A DNA stretch of 64,000 nucleotides from Streptomyces sp. NRRL S-350 (GCF_000719705.1 NZ_JOHO01000021.1:62001-126000); one strand, 5' to 3'. Positions 23,007-31,539 are shown, counted from the first letter of the stretch. Notes: generated by a model from the letters alone, not told the origin. Translations and numbers: made by a program.

Positions 23007-25094
23007 ATGGACGACGCACTTCCCCGCCACCGCTGGATCCTCGGCGGCCTGCGGGCGGACCGGGCCGCACTGGCAGCCGCGCCGGAGCTGCCCGCCGCCC
23101 TGCTCCCACCGGTGGACGCCCACCGCAACCTGCGCGGCCCGTTCACCGCCGCCGGCACCCTGGCCCGCGCCCTGGTATCCGACGCGCTGCGCCGGGATCC
23201 GGCCACCGTGCGCCGCTACGACATCGAACTCCTCTCGGTGGCACCGGAGCTGAGCACGATCCTGCCCAACTCCCGGGAGACGCTGACCTCGATGGCGATC
23301 CCGGCCGAGCGGACCAGGTTCTACGCCCGGCTGCGCACCCGGCGGATCTCGCACGGCCTGGTCGAGTTCCTGCACACCTGCCTGCCGGAGGGCGAACCGC
23401 GCACCCTGGTGGTGGAGAACGTCGACCGGGCCGAGCACACCGACCTGGAGTTCCTGGCCGCCCTGGTCCGCCGCACCGACCCGGCCCGGCTCCGGATCGT
23501 CCTCTGCTCGGCGGGCGACGCCCTGCCGGACGAGCAACTGCTGGCCGAACTGCGCGCCCACACCGAGCCGGTGACCGCGGTCGCCGCCGATCCGGACCCG
23601 GCGCAGCCGGCCGACGCCTGGGCGTACGTCGCCTCCGACTGCACCAGCGACGTCCCCGCCCAGCGGTCCGCCTACGCGGCGCTGGACGCGAGCGCCCGCG
23701 CCGCCCTGCACGACCGGCGGGCCGCCGAACTGGCCGCGCTGGACGAGCAGTCGCTGCGCCTGGGCGCGATCCCGTACCACCTGGAACACGGCGGCGATCC
23801 GGCCGGCGCGGGCGTCAAGGCGCTGTACGCGGCCCAGGACTACTGCGTCTGCATCGGCTTCTACGAGGCCACCGTCGACTACGGGCGGCGCGGGCTGGCG
23901 CTGGTCGACCCCCGCGAGTCGGAGGCGCAGTGGTGGGCCACCGCGCTGGAGCTCGGCCTGGCGCTCTCCATCCTGTCCCGCACCCACGAGGCGATGGCGC
24001 TGTACGACGAGGCCCGGCTGGTGTCCACCCGCCCGGCCGTCCACATGGCGGCGGCCTACTCGACGGCCATGCTCTACACCCGGCACAACGAGCCCGAGGA
24101 GCGCGACGAGCGGAAGGCCAAGTCCTGGCTCAACTCGGCGATCGCCACGGCCTCGCTGCTGGAGGACCGAAGCGAGCGGGCCTTCCAGAGCGCGTTCTAC
24201 AAGAACGGCAAGGCGCTGGTCGAGGTCAACCTCGGCGACCTCAACGAGGCCGTCCGGCTGGTGGACGAGTGCGTGGCCAGTCTGGACGAGCTGCTCGCCC
24301 CGGACGAGCACCGGCTGCACAGGTCGGTGCTCAAGAACAACCGGGCCCGGGTGTACTCCGCGCTCGGGCGCCTGGACGAGGCGCTCGCCGACTACGCCGT
24401 CGTCATCGAACAGGACCCGAACCACGCCGAGCACTACCTGGAACGCGGCAACATCCTGCGCCGCCTCGGCCGCCCGGCGGAGGCCGCCGCCGACTACCGG
24501 CGGGCCATCGAGCTCTCGCCGCCCTTCCCGGAGATCTACTACAACCGGGGCGACCTGCTGCTGGGCGAGGGCGACACCGAGGGCGCGCTGGCGGACTTCA
24601 GCTACGTCCTGGAGCTGGAGCCGGACTTCGTCGACGCGTACGTCAACCGGGCCGGCATCCACCTGGAGGCGGGCGACCTGGCGGCGGCCGAGCAGGACGC
24701 CCGGGCCGGGCTGCGCACCGATCCGGACAACCCCTACCTGCACGCGGTCCTCGGACAGGTGCAGGCCGAACGGGAGGAGTACCGGGCGGCCCGGGAGTCC
24801 TTCGACCGGGCGGTGGCGGCCGACCCCGACATGGTCACGGCGCTCTCCGGACGGGCCACCGTCGCCTACCAGACCGGCAACCTGCCCGCCGCGCTCGCCG
24901 ACCTGACACACGCCGTGGAGCTGGAACCGGACGACCCGGCGCTGCGCTACAACCGGGCCTTCGTCTACCAGGACACCGGCCGCTGGGACGAGGCGCTGGC
25001 GGACCTCGGCGCCGCCTCCGCGCTGGCCCCCGAGGACGAGGACATCACCTCGGCGCTGGAGGCCTGCCGCCGGAAGGCGGCCTCGGCGCGATGA
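23007..25094 (+). CDS. TPR protein with degenerate ATPase-like N-terminus
   Basis: The 695-residue soluble protein has two parts. Residues about 35-240 have the order of a NACHT/AAA-type P-loop domain, but the Walker A position (RGPFTAAGTLARALV) lacks the GKT/GKS signature; a Walker-B-like strand is TLVVENVDRAE. Nucleotide hydrolysis is therefore doubtful. Residues about 260-690 are helical repeats, with at least six clear TPRs from 430 onward (for example NPAHYLERGNILRRLG-like and YYNRGDLLLGEGDTEGALADF). TPR arrays hold peptides or partner proteins. GGAGG lies six bases before the ATG. It sits between the RRE-like protease and the flavin reductase, whose ATG overlaps its stop. A scaffold or regulator for peptide processing is inferred, not shown. 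Confidence 0.8.
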   Translation: MDDALPRHRWILGGLRADRAALAAAPELPAALLPPVDAHRNLRGPFTAAGTLARALVSDALRRDPATVRRYDIELLSVAPELSTILPNSRETLTSMAIPAERTRFYARLRTRRISHGLVEFLHTCLPEGEPRTLVVENVDRAEHTDLEFLAALVRRTDPARLRIVLCSAGDALPDEQLLAELRAHTEPVTAVAADPDPAQPADAWAYVASDCTSDVPAQRSAYAALDASARAALHDRRAAELAALDEQSLRLGAIPYHLEHGGDPAGAGVKALYAAQDYCVCIGFYEATVDYGRRGLALVDPRESEAQWWATALELGLALSILSRTHEAMALYDEARLVSTRPAVHMAAAYSTAMLYTRHNEPEERDERKAKSWLNSAIATASLLEDRSERAFQSAFYKNGKALVEVNLGDLNEAVRLVDECVASLDELLAPDEHRLHRSVLKNNRARVYSALGRLDEALADYAVVIEQDPNHAEHYLERGNILRRLGRPAEAAADYRRAIELSPPFPEIYYNRGDLLLGEGDTEGALADFSYVLELEPDFVDAYVNRAGIHLEAGDLAAAEQDARAGLRTDPDNPYLHAVLGQVQAEREEYRAARESFDRAVAADPDMVTALSGRATVAYQTGNLPAALADLTHAVELEPDDPALRYNRAFVYQDTGRWDEALADLGAASALAPEDEDITSALEACRRKAASAR

Positions 25095-25621
25095 GCGCGG
25101 CTGACGGCGACGCCCGGCACCGGCCGCTGCGGGAGGTGCTCGGCCGTTACGCCACCGGCGTCGCGGTCGTCACCACCCGGCATCGCGGCCGGCCCGCCGG
25201 ACTGACCGTCAACTCCTTCACCTCGGTGTCGCTGGACCCGCCGCTGGTGCTCTGGTGCCTGAACCGCTCCTCCGCCGGCCTGGCGGCCTTCACCCTGGGC
25301 ACGCACTTCGCCGTCCACGTGCTGGCCGCCGACCAGCGCGAGCTGGCGGTCCGGTTCGCGGGGCCCGGCGACCGCTTCGAGCGGCTGCAGCAACTGCCGG
25401 GGCCGTACGGGGTGCCGCTGCTGGAAGGGGTCGTCGCCACCCTGGTCTGCCGCCGTGAGCGGGTCATCACGGCCGGGGACCACGTGATCCTCACCGGCAC
25501 CGTGCTGGACCACCGGTCGGAGCCGGGCCCGCCGCTGCTCTTCCTGGACGGCCGGCTCAGGGCGGCCCCCGCGACCCCGCCGCGGAGCACGGTGAGCGGC
25601 GCGGCCCCCGGCGTCTCCTGA
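25091..25621 (+). CDS. Flavin reductase-like FMN-binding protein
   Basis: The 176-residue protein matches the flavin reductase domain of two-component monooxygenases. The start FRH-like stretch LREVLGRYATGVAVVTT is followed by GLTVNSFTSVSLDPPLVLWCLNRSS (FMN phosphate-binding region) and FAVHVLAADQ, and it ends with GDHVILTGTVLDH. Such proteins reduce FMN or FAD with NAD(P)H for a partner oxygenase, or carry flavin for their own redox step. ATG overlaps the upstream TGA (ATGA), so it is translated with the TPR gene. No flavin-dependent monooxygenase or decarboxylase is in the locus, so its partner is missing or encoded elsewhere. It may instead act on the Cys-rich peptide end directly. Confidence 0.88.
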   Translation: MSAADGDARHRPLREVLGRYATGVAVVTTRHRGRPAGLTVNSFTSVSLDPPLVLWCLNRSSAGLAAFTLGTHFAVHVLAADQRELAVRFAGPGDRFERLQQLPGPYGVPLLEGVVATLVCRRERVITAGDHVILTGTVLDHRSEPGPPLLFLDGRLRAAPATPPRSTVSGAAPGVS

Positions 25622-25825
25622 CAGGGGCCCTGACGTGCGACGTCCGCCCGCCGCCGACGGGATACCGGGCGCCCATGGGCAGGCTTCGGTGCCAGGTGCG
25701 GACCTCACCGGACCGTGCCGAGCGGGATTACCACACGGGGGCCCGGAGGCGGTCAGCGACCACGGGCCCGCCGAGGCCGCCTACCGCGAGGCGGTTGCCG
25801 TATTCGCGGCCGTCGGCCACGAGGA

Positions 25826-26236
25826 TCAATCGGTGGCACCCGCCGAACGGAGCGAGCGGCCGAGATCGCCCACGAGCAGACGGGGGTGGCGCCGCCACCA
25901 CCACATGTCGACGGGGTCGAATCCGCTGATCCGGTGGAACTGTGACAAGGAGATGCCGTCGTCGAAGACGGTGGCGGCCCGGAAACGGTCGTCGAGGGCT
26001 TTGACCTGCGGGGTCCACAGGACGATCACGCGCTCGGTGAGGATCGGCCACGCCTCGTGCAGCCAGTTCCGGCTGTAGAGGTCGTTGGTGTACTCGTCCA
26101 CCGGGTCGCGGTAACCGTCCTCGACCTTGCCCACGAGCCAGGACCACTTGTCGACCATCTCTTCGACGGTGAATGCCTTGCGCCAGCCGCGTTGATGCAG
26201 GACCTCGCCTGCGGCCTGCTCGTTGGGGGGCTCCAT
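25826..26236 (-). CDS. Conserved-looking hypothetical protein
   Basis: The 136-residue soluble protein is rich in Trp and Asp (VDKWSWLVGKVEDGYRDPVDEY, SGFDPVDMWWWRRHP). The composition and steady codon use suggest a real gene, but I do not recognise a family. The Trp-rich, acidic character recalls small immunity-type proteins, which is only an impression. The ATG at 26236 has no good Shine-Dalgarno. A very strong terminator at 26260-26298 isolates it from the reverse-strand gene behind it. Confidence 0.7.
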   Translation of the reverse strand: MEPPNEQAAGEVLHQRGWRKAFTVEEMVDKWSWLVGKVEDGYRDPVDEYTNDLYSRNWLHEAWPILTERVIVLWTPQVKALDDRFRAATVFDDGISLSQFHRISGFDPVDMWWWRRHPRLLVGDLGRSLRSAGATD

Positions 26237-26259
26237 AGGCCGGAGCCTGGCAGACGGAA

Positions 26260-26298
26260 CGGTCGGGTGACCAGGGACTTCCCCTGGTCACCCGACCG
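26260..26298 (-). terminator. 17-bp perfect terminator hairpin
   Basis: CGGTCGGGTGACCAGGG (26260-26276) pairs perfectly with 26282-26298 across ACTTC. It lies 24 bases past the stop of the coiled-coil gene and just upstream of the next gene's start. This is the clearest factor-independent terminator structure in this part of the window. Confidence 0.9.
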
Positions 26299-26322
26299 GA
26301 CCGCGCGGTGCCCCCGGGGTTG

Positions 26323-26553
26323 TCAGGTGCCCGCGATCTGGGCTTCGAGGTCGGCGACGCGGCGGTCCTGGAAGCGGAGGTGGGAGCGGGCGGCCTCGAG
26401 GCGTTCGTCGAGGGTGCGGTTGCCGGTGGCGAGTCGACGGACGCGTTGTTCGAGAGAGGTGTTCTCGGCGGTGATCCGCTGGACGGCTTCCTGGATCCGT
26501 TCGGCTGCCAAGTCCGGCCGCCCGCGCCGTGCAGCCCCGCCGGCGGCCACCAC
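26323..26553 (-). CDS. Small coiled-coil protein
   Basis: This is a 76-residue protein. From about residue 16 it is one long amphipathic helix with heptad pattern (AERIQEAVQRITAENTSLEQ, then RVRRLATGNRTLDERLEAAR). The GTG start at 26553 is supported by AAAGGAC six bases upstream. It resembles the C-terminal coiled coil of DUF6262-type proteins that accompany transposon recombinases, so it could be a remnant, but a proper start and terminator suggest it is expressed. It starts 13 bases after the stop of the lipoprotein gene upstream, in the same direction, so the two are likely co-transcribed. Confidence 0.65.
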   Translation of the reverse strand: MVAAGGAARRGRPDLAAERIQEAVQRITAENTSLEQRVRRLATGNRTLDERLEAARSHLRFQDRRVADLEAQIAGT

Positions 26554-26565
26554 GAACCGTCCTTT

Positions 26566-27171
26566 TTACGGGTGGTACTTCTCGGCGATGGTCTGGGCGA
26601 CGCCCAACGAGGAGTCCAAAGTGACGCGGACGGTGACGGCGCCGGTCTTCGCGGCCGTCTCCAACTGGTCGGGGGTGCACTTCGTGGTGCCGTAGCCCTG
26701 GCTGTCCATGGTCACGTGGCTGCCGTCGGGGGAGCAGATCGCGGCCGCGCCGAGGACCTTGGTGGTGCTGTTCACCATGAACGCCTGATCGCCGCCGCCG
26801 TTGTCGGGCTTGACCATCAGCTTGCCGGGCGCCAGGTAGCTCAACTTGCCCACGAGCGCCCGTTGGTGGCCCTCGTCGGACCCGCCGCTCCCACCCGAGG
26901 TCGAGGAGGGACTTTGACCGCTCGCCACGGGCGCGGTGGCGGCGGGCCGGCCGCTCCCACCCGAGGTCGAGGGGGAACCCTGACCGCTCGCCGCGGGCGC
27001 GGTGGCGGCGGGCTGGCCGCCGCCCTGCGCGGAACTCGTGGCGACCGGCACGCTGGTGGCGGAGGCGGTGCCCGCGGAGGTCGCGTCTTCGGGTCCGCAC
27101 GCCGTCAGCGCCAGCCCCGCGACGACGAGCACCGCAGTCGACAGTCCCCAACGAGCAGTCCTGATACGCAT
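26566..27171 (-). CDS. Lipoprotein with duplicated Ser/Gly linker
   Basis: This is a 201-residue secreted lipoprotein: basic start MRIRTARWG, hydrophobic core, lipobox LTAC with Cys25. Residues 30-98 are a flexible linker with two 22-residue repeats of the type PAATAP-ASGQ-STSGGSG. The C-terminal about 100 residues form a small beta-rich domain (RALVGKLSYLAPGKLMVKP, AFMVNSTTKVLGAAAICSPDG) with two Cys, similar to other actinomycete lipoproteins of unknown role. GAGGAAC precedes the ATG. It probably sits on the outer membrane face. The coiled-coil gene follows at 13 bases. Confidence 0.82.
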   Translation of the reverse strand: MRIRTARWGLSTAVLVVAGLALTACGPEDATSAGTASATSVPVATSSAQGGGQPAATAPAASGQGSPSTSGGSGRPAATAPVASGQSPSSTSGGSGGSDEGHQRALVGKLSYLAPGKLMVKPDNGGGDQAFMVNSTTKVLGAAAICSPDGSHVTMDSQGYGTTKCTPDQLETAAKTGAVTVRVTLDSSLGVAQTIAEKYHP

Positions 27172-27530
27172 GTTGTTCCTCTTTCACTCTCGACGCTGTC
27201 CCACCGGCACGGTGGCGGTGCGAGCGGCCCCACCTCTTCCCGAGGCGGCCCCCCGCTGGCACGGCGATCCTCGCACTGGCCGTGCACACACGTCTGCGCC
27301 TGTTACAGGCCCGTGGCGTAACCCCGCACACGTCACAACAATCGACACGAGAGCGTCGCCGCTGAGCCGACCCCCGCGGGCCCGGCAGCCCCAGGGCAGT
27401 CTCGCGCGTCGCCCCGGCACGTAGGCTTCCACCTCCACCTCCACCGGCGCCGATCGGGCCGATGGAAACCGTCGTTGCGCCTGGGCCGTCCGAGGCCGGC
27501 CGGCCCTACCACCCGTGAGAGCATCGGCTG
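27172..27530. other. Divergent spacer without a gene
   Basis: This 359-bp gap separates the reverse-strand lipoprotein gene and the forward MBL-fold gene. I see no ORF with a start signal, no hairpin of note and no repeat; it should contain both promoters. Confidence 0.5.
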
Positions 27531-28283
27531 ATGCGCAGACTGACGGTCCTGGGGACATGTGGGGCCTGGCCTGAGGCCGGCCGGAGCGCCAGCGGTTTCC
27601 TGCTGGAGTACGACGGGTTCCGACTGGTGCTGGACCTCGGCTACGCGACCTTCCCGCGGTTGCTGGAACACTGCGCCGACGAGCAGGTGGACGCCGTGGT
27701 GGTCACCCATGAGCACCCCGACCACTGCGCCGACCTCAGCGCGCTGTGTCGCGCGCGCTACTTCGCGCAGGAGCGGGGCGCCCGCCTGCCGTTGTACTGC
27801 CCACCCGGAGTGATCGGACGGGTCCAGGCGATGGAGCCGACCGAGGACCTACTCGACGTCTTCGACGTGCACTCGCTCCCTTCGAGTCACCAGGTGGGAC
27901 CGTTCCGGCTCGATGCCGTGCTGCTGCCGCATCACGTTCCGCACGCCGGTGTGCGGTTGACCGCTCCGGGCCTGACCCTTGCGTACAGCGGTGATGCCGG
28001 ACCTGACCCTGCCCTTGCCGGGCTGGCCGCAGAAGCAGATCTGTTCATCGCCGGAGCCACGCTCCAGAGCACATCCGCCGACAGCGGCGACCACCACCTG
28101 ATGAGCGCCGCGGATGCCGGGGCCTGGGCGGCCCGTGCCAGGGCCAAGCGCCTGCTCTTGACCCACTTCTGGCCCGGCAGCGACCGCACGCGATCGACCG
28201 CCGATGCCTGCAGCCGTTTTTCGGGCGAGGTCATCGCCGCCGAGGAAGGCATGACGCTCTCCTTCGAGGGCTCTGACGGGTGA
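27531..28283 (+). CDS. Metallo-beta-lactamase-fold hydrolase
   Basis: This is a 250-residue cytoplasmic MBL-fold protein. The metal motif is complete: HEHPDH with His60, His62, Asp64 and His65. Later ligands are probably His at PSSHQVG or LPHHVPHAG, Asp in AYSGDAGPDP, and His in LLTHFWPG. The short length and layout are like RNase Z-type or cyclic-phosphodiesterase relatives within the fold, but the substrate is not clear. The ATG at 27531 agrees with the first strand RRLTVLGTCG. It is transcribed alone. Confidence 0.9.
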   Translation: MRRLTVLGTCGAWPEAGRSASGFLLEYDGFRLVLDLGYATFPRLLEHCADEQVDAVVVTHEHPDHCADLSALCRARYFAQERGARLPLYCPPGVIGRVQAMEPTEDLLDVFDVHSLPSSHQVGPFRLDAVLLPHHVPHAGVRLTAPGLTLAYSGDAGPDPALAGLAAEADLFIAGATLQSTSADSGDHHLMSAADAGAWAARARAKRLLLTHFWPGSDRTRSTADACSRFSGEVIAAEEGMTLSFEGSDG

Positions 28284-28467
28284 GACGGCGCCGTCGCGGT
28301 GGCAAGACGCTGCGGCTCGTCCGCGTGTCGTTGCGGGGGCCTCGACCTGGCGGGCTTGCCGTCCCGAACGGACGGCTGGTCCGCCCACGCAGCGAGCATG
28401 AGCGGCCCAGCCACCGGCGCGACGGGTGCGGGCACCTCGTCGCGGCTCGGCGGGCTCCCCGGGCTCC

Positions 28468-29406
28468 TCAGTCGGTCACCCCGGACAGGTGGTGGGTGAA
28501 GTAGGCGGTGAGCCTGTCGACGGCGGGGTCGATGCACGCGGGCTTGTCGTAGAGGTCGACATGGCCGGCGCCCTTGATCCAGTGGATCTCCTTGGGGCCG
28601 GTGGCACGCTGGTGGGCCTCGACGGCCATCCACGCGGTGACGGATCGCTCGCCGACGACCTGGAGGACGGGGCGGGGGCCGATCAGCCCGACCGCGAAGA
28701 ACGGGTCGTAACCGGCGAGCCGGTCGATGCTCTCCCAGGCCAGGAACTTCGCGGACCGCTCGTGCTCCCCGCGTGAGGTGCAGTAGTACTCGAAGCCCTC
28801 GACGCCGTGCTCACCGCCCAGGACGCGGGCCTCCTCGGCGGTCCGGGGGAACATCGTCATCACCCCGGGGTCCTCGCCGCGGGCGGCGGCCGTACGGGCC
28901 CGGGCGGCCTCGTCCAGCAGGGCCCGGAAGACAGCCGGGTCCTGGCCTCCGTCGGCCCCCAGCCGGAACTGGCGGGAGGGGTCGGCGGTGCTCACGGTGG
29001 CCACCGCCCGTACCCGGCGGTCACTGCCGGCGGCGGCCAGCGAGTAGCCGCCGGAGGCACAGATGCCGAGCAGGCCGATCCGCCCGGCATCGACCTCCTC
29101 CCGGGTGGCCAGGTACGACACCGCCGCCTTGAAGTCCTCCACCCGCTGCGCCGGATCCTCCAGACCTCGCGGCTGTCCACCGGACTCGCCCTGGTGGGCG
29201 GCGTCGAAGGCGAGGGCGACGAATCCCCGCTCGGCCATCAGACGGGCGTACGTGCCGGAGGTCTGCTCCTTGACCCCCGTTCCCGGGTGCCCGACGACCA
29301 GGGCCGGGAAGGGCACCGGGGCGGGGGTGCCGGGGATGTCGGGGACGTACAGGTGCGCGGCGATCTCGATACCGGCGCTGTGGAAACGGATGTCGGACCT
29401 GGCCAT
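28468..29406 (-). CDS. Alpha/beta hydrolase with a Cys at the nucleophile elbow
   Basis: In this 312-residue protein the elbow reads LLGICASGGYS, placing Cys116 where most relatives have Ser, as in dienelactone-hydrolase-type enzymes. The acid may be Glu253 in VGERS, and the base is His282 in GAGHVDLYD. The N-terminal half includes LVVGHPGTGVKEQTS and FDAAHQGESGGQPRG, typical of the YcjY/peptidase-S15-like hydrolase group. No signal peptide is seen. GGGAG lies before the ATG. It may cleave a lactone or thioester-type substrate, or be a detoxifying esterase. It is convergent with the MBL-fold gene, 184 bp away. Confidence 0.88.
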   Translation of the reverse strand: MARSDIRFHSAGIEIAAHLYVPDIPGTPAPVPFPALVVGHPGTGVKEQTSGTYARLMAERGFVALAFDAAHQGESGGQPRGLEDPAQRVEDFKAAVSYLATREEVDAGRIGLLGICASGGYSLAAAGSDRRVRAVATVSTADPSRQFRLGADGGQDPAVFRALLDEAARARTAAARGEDPGVMTMFPRTAEEARVLGGEHGVEGFEYYCTSRGEHERSAKFLAWESIDRLAGYDPFFAVGLIGPRPVLQVVGERSVTAWMAVEAHQRATGPKEIHWIKGAGHVDLYDKPACIDPAVDRLTAYFTHHLSGVTD

Positions 29407-29682
29407 GCGGGTGCTCCCTCATCGATCGGCTGATGGTTCGTCGGCGGGATGCGCCGGAGTTCCGACCGCCACCGCCGGGCCGGCTCCGTCCTGGTGGGGC
29501 GTTGGCCAGGGGGCGGCGGCAGGCGCCGCCCCGGGCCGTCGGTCGGAGCCGAGGCCTCGACTGTGACGCGCAGGCACGAACGGACGCTTCAGTCACTTGA
29601 CCCAAGTCGGCGGATTTCAGTCAGGAACCGACCCGGGTGTGGGGCCGTCCGGACCCGCCGGTGACCAGTAGCCGGCCCTTCG
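29407..29682. other. Spacer without supportable gene
   Basis: The GC-rich gap between the Cys-elbow hydrolase and a decayed methyltransferase shows no frame with start signals. The hydrolase promoter should lie near 29410-29470. Confidence 0.4.
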
Positions 29683-30018
29683 GTGTGGGGCCTGCGCGCG
29701 TTCGCCGCCGTCCTCGCACGATTTCCCTCGCTTGCCGGGATGACCGACGCGATCGGCGCCCGCGCTGAGCCGGTGCCGATCCCGTGGGACGGCACTGACG
29801 GCCTGTTCGAGGTGTACCGGCGCCGACCGGGGGCGTGTCTGGAGGATCACGTGCGCCGGGCGATGTCGGTGTGGACGAGAGTCGGTCCGGAGGCCGAGCA
29901 GCGGGCGGTGCGAAGCCTCCGCGACGACCTCGACTCCGGCCGGTGGGCCGAGCGCAACAGCGACCTCGCCGGCCTCGACCCGGCAGACCTCGGCCTCCGC
30001 CTGCTCGCAGCGCGAACC
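29683..30018 (+). pseudogene. C-terminal remnant of a class I SAM-dependent methyltransferase
   Basis: The translated segment MTDAIGARAEPVPIPWDG, the following DGLFEVYRRRPGACL, and SVWTRVGPEAEQRAV through SGRWAERNSDL is the usual C-terminal third of small actinomycete methyltransferases, ending in LDLGxRLL-like residues. The Rossmann half with the SAM-binding GxGxG is absent, and the frame then runs into unrelated sequence to 30162. It is therefore best read as a truncated, inactive copy. Confidence 0.65.
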
Positions 30019-30168
30019 GCGGCGCAGCGTGCGACGCCCCTGTCGGCCGCTGACCTCTCCCGGCGCCCACCGGACGTTCGAGCGCGCCGACGCCTCGCTC
30101 GGCGCCGATCGGACGCTCCACGACCTGCGGGGAACCGGTCAGCAGTCGGGCCCTGCCGGTAGAACAGG

Positions 30169-30561
30169 ATGATCAATAGGCTCCTGCACATGAAGCAACT
30201 CCGGGAGATGAGCGAGCGCGAGTACTTCGCCGTCATCGGCCAGCGTCCAGGCATGTTCACGGGTAGGACCTCGTTCCACCTGGTGACGGCCTTCCTGGCC
30301 GGCTACGAGGGCCACGCCGATCGCCACGGAGGCCCGAGCCCTCTCGCCGGCCTGCACGAATGGCTCGTCGCCCGCCGAGGCCGGGACTGCAACCACGGCT
30401 GGCCGGGCCAGATCCTGCACATCGCTCTGCCGCACGGCTGGGACAACTTCTGGGACCTGCCGCCCGAAGACGAGCAGCGGGCCGTCAAGGTCCTCTTCGA
30501 GCTCCTCGACGCCTTCCTCGCCGAACGTGAGGCGACAGTGAGCACCCAGGAGCCCGGGTGA
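30169..30561 (+). CDS. Hypothetical protein, actinomycete type
   Basis: This is a 130-residue soluble protein with conserved-looking blocks EYFAVIGQRPGMFTGRTSFH, FLAGYEGHADRHG and LHEWLVARRGRDCNHGWPGQI, then an acidic helical end. I recall similar proteins scattered in streptomycete genomes, sometimes near toxin-type genes, but cannot name a domain. Three in-frame ATGs (30169, 30190, 30208) compete, none with good spacing to a Shine-Dalgarno; 30208 begins directly at the conserved part. The function is unknown. Confidence 0.65.
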   Translation: MINRLLHMKQLREMSEREYFAVIGQRPGMFTGRTSFHLVTAFLAGYEGHADRHGGPSPLAGLHEWLVARRGRDCNHGWPGQILHIALPHGWDNFWDLPPEDEQRAVKVLFELLDAFLAEREATVSTQEPG

Positions 30562-30924
30562 CCGTTCTGTGCCACCTGCTGCCCCGGACGTACGCACCCC
30601 CGCAGACAGCTCCCGGCGCCCCGGTCCGCGCGTGAAGCGGTCCGGGGCCGGGCACGAGGCATCCTTCCCAGGTGCGGCTGGAGGCGGCCCGCGCCTCGAA
30701 CCGAGGAGGCCGGGCCGGGGCGGCTGGAGTGCCCGCGGTGCACCCTGATCCGAGCATCACCGCGGGCGGCCGCGTTCTCCTCCCGGCGGAGTCCGGGGCT
30801 GCCGGCCGGTCGGAGGCGGACGTCGGAGGCCTGATGTGCGGCAGCGCGCGGCCAGGCCGGCGATCGTGGACGGCCGGGATCTCCGCGGTCCGTCGATCGT
30901 GGCGATCGTGGGCGTCTGCGGGGC
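30562..30924. other. Spacer without gene
   Basis: This 363-bp GC-rich gap precedes the convergent stop of the TetR gene. Near 30895 the words GATCGTGG repeat in tandem. No supportable ORF or strong hairpin was seen. Confidence 0.4.
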
Positions 30925-31512
30925 CTACTCGGTGTCGGGTGACGCCTGGCCGTGCCCGTCCTCTGCGGGCAGGGCCCGGATGGCGTGGGCGATGGCGGGG
31001 CGGAGTCGGTCGAGGCTGTGGTCCGCGCCCAGGATCATGCGGCGGAGCTGCGGCATGGCCAGGGTCCAGCCGACCAGGCCGAGGGTGAAGAACAGGCGGG
31101 TGCGGGGATCGGCGTCGCCGTCCGTGGCCCGGGTGGCGCGGATCTTGTCCTGGTAGTGCCGGGTGCGGGCCTCTTCGCCGGGGACGGGCTGATCGCCGAG
31201 TTCGAGGGCCTCCCACATCAGGAGGCGCAGAGCCTCGGGGTGGGCGCGGTGGTAGTCGAAGAGGCGCTCGGCGTAGGCGGGCAGGTCTTCGTCGCCGGGC
31301 GGGACGGCCTGGGCGAGGTCGGCCATGAGGCGTTCGAGGACGGCGGCGAAGAGTCTGCGCTTGTCGCCGAAGTAGTCGTAGATCGCCCGCTTGTTGGCCT
31401 CGGCCTGTGCAGCGATGCGGTCCACGCGGGCGCCGGCGACGCCGTGGGCGGCGAACTCGGCGGTCGCTGCCGCGAGGATTCGCTCTTTGGTCGCGGTGGA
31501 GTCGTATGCCAT
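30925..31512 (-). CDS. TetR-family repressor, partner of an MFS exporter
   Basis: This 195-residue regulator has its TetR HTH at about residues 8-55: TKERILAAATAEFAAHGVAG then DRIAAQAEANKRAIYDYFGDK. The remainder is helical, with a C-terminal part (LRLLMWEALELGDQP, FFTLGLVGWTLAMPQLRR) typical of TetR_C ligand domains. It is divergent from an MFS transporter, and two sites with the word CCAGTTCGTT lie in the 100-bp gap. The arrangement implies repression of both genes and release by the exported compound. No Shine-Dalgarno precedes the ATG. Confidence 0.92.
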   Translation of the reverse strand: MAYDSTATKERILAAATAEFAAHGVAGARVDRIAAQAEANKRAIYDYFGDKRRLFAAVLERLMADLAQAVPPGDEDLPAYAERLFDYHRAHPEALRLLMWEALELGDQPVPGEEARTRHYQDKIRATRATDGDADPRTRLFFTLGLVGWTLAMPQLRRMILGADHSLDRLRPAIAHAIRALPAEDGHGQASPDTE

Positions 31513-31523
31513 GGAGCGAGAGT

Positions 31524-31539
31524 AACGAACCAGTTCGTT
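31524..31539. promoter_or_regulatory. TetR operator, primary
   Basis: AACGAACCAGTTCGTT is a perfect 7-bp inverted repeat with a CA centre, 11 bp upstream of the TetR ATG. It shares CCAGTTCGTT with a second site at 31589-31598. Confidence 0.85.

Noticed and set aside
22773..24911. 712-codon frame antisense to the TPR gene
   Set aside because: No ribosome site or recognisable domain, and composition of a complementary-strand shadow.
25635..26078. 147-codon forward frame after the flavin reductase
   Set aside because: No family match; the reverse strand holds a better protein from 26236. It would also lie outside the ATGA-coupled operon pattern.
26323..26553. Coiled-coil protein as part of an active transposon
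   Set aside because: No recombinase or transposase gene is adjacent, and the gene has its own start signal and terminator.
30169..30561. Immunity protein of a toxin system
   Set aside because: No toxin gene lies beside it and no domain can be named, so it is listed only as hypothetical.
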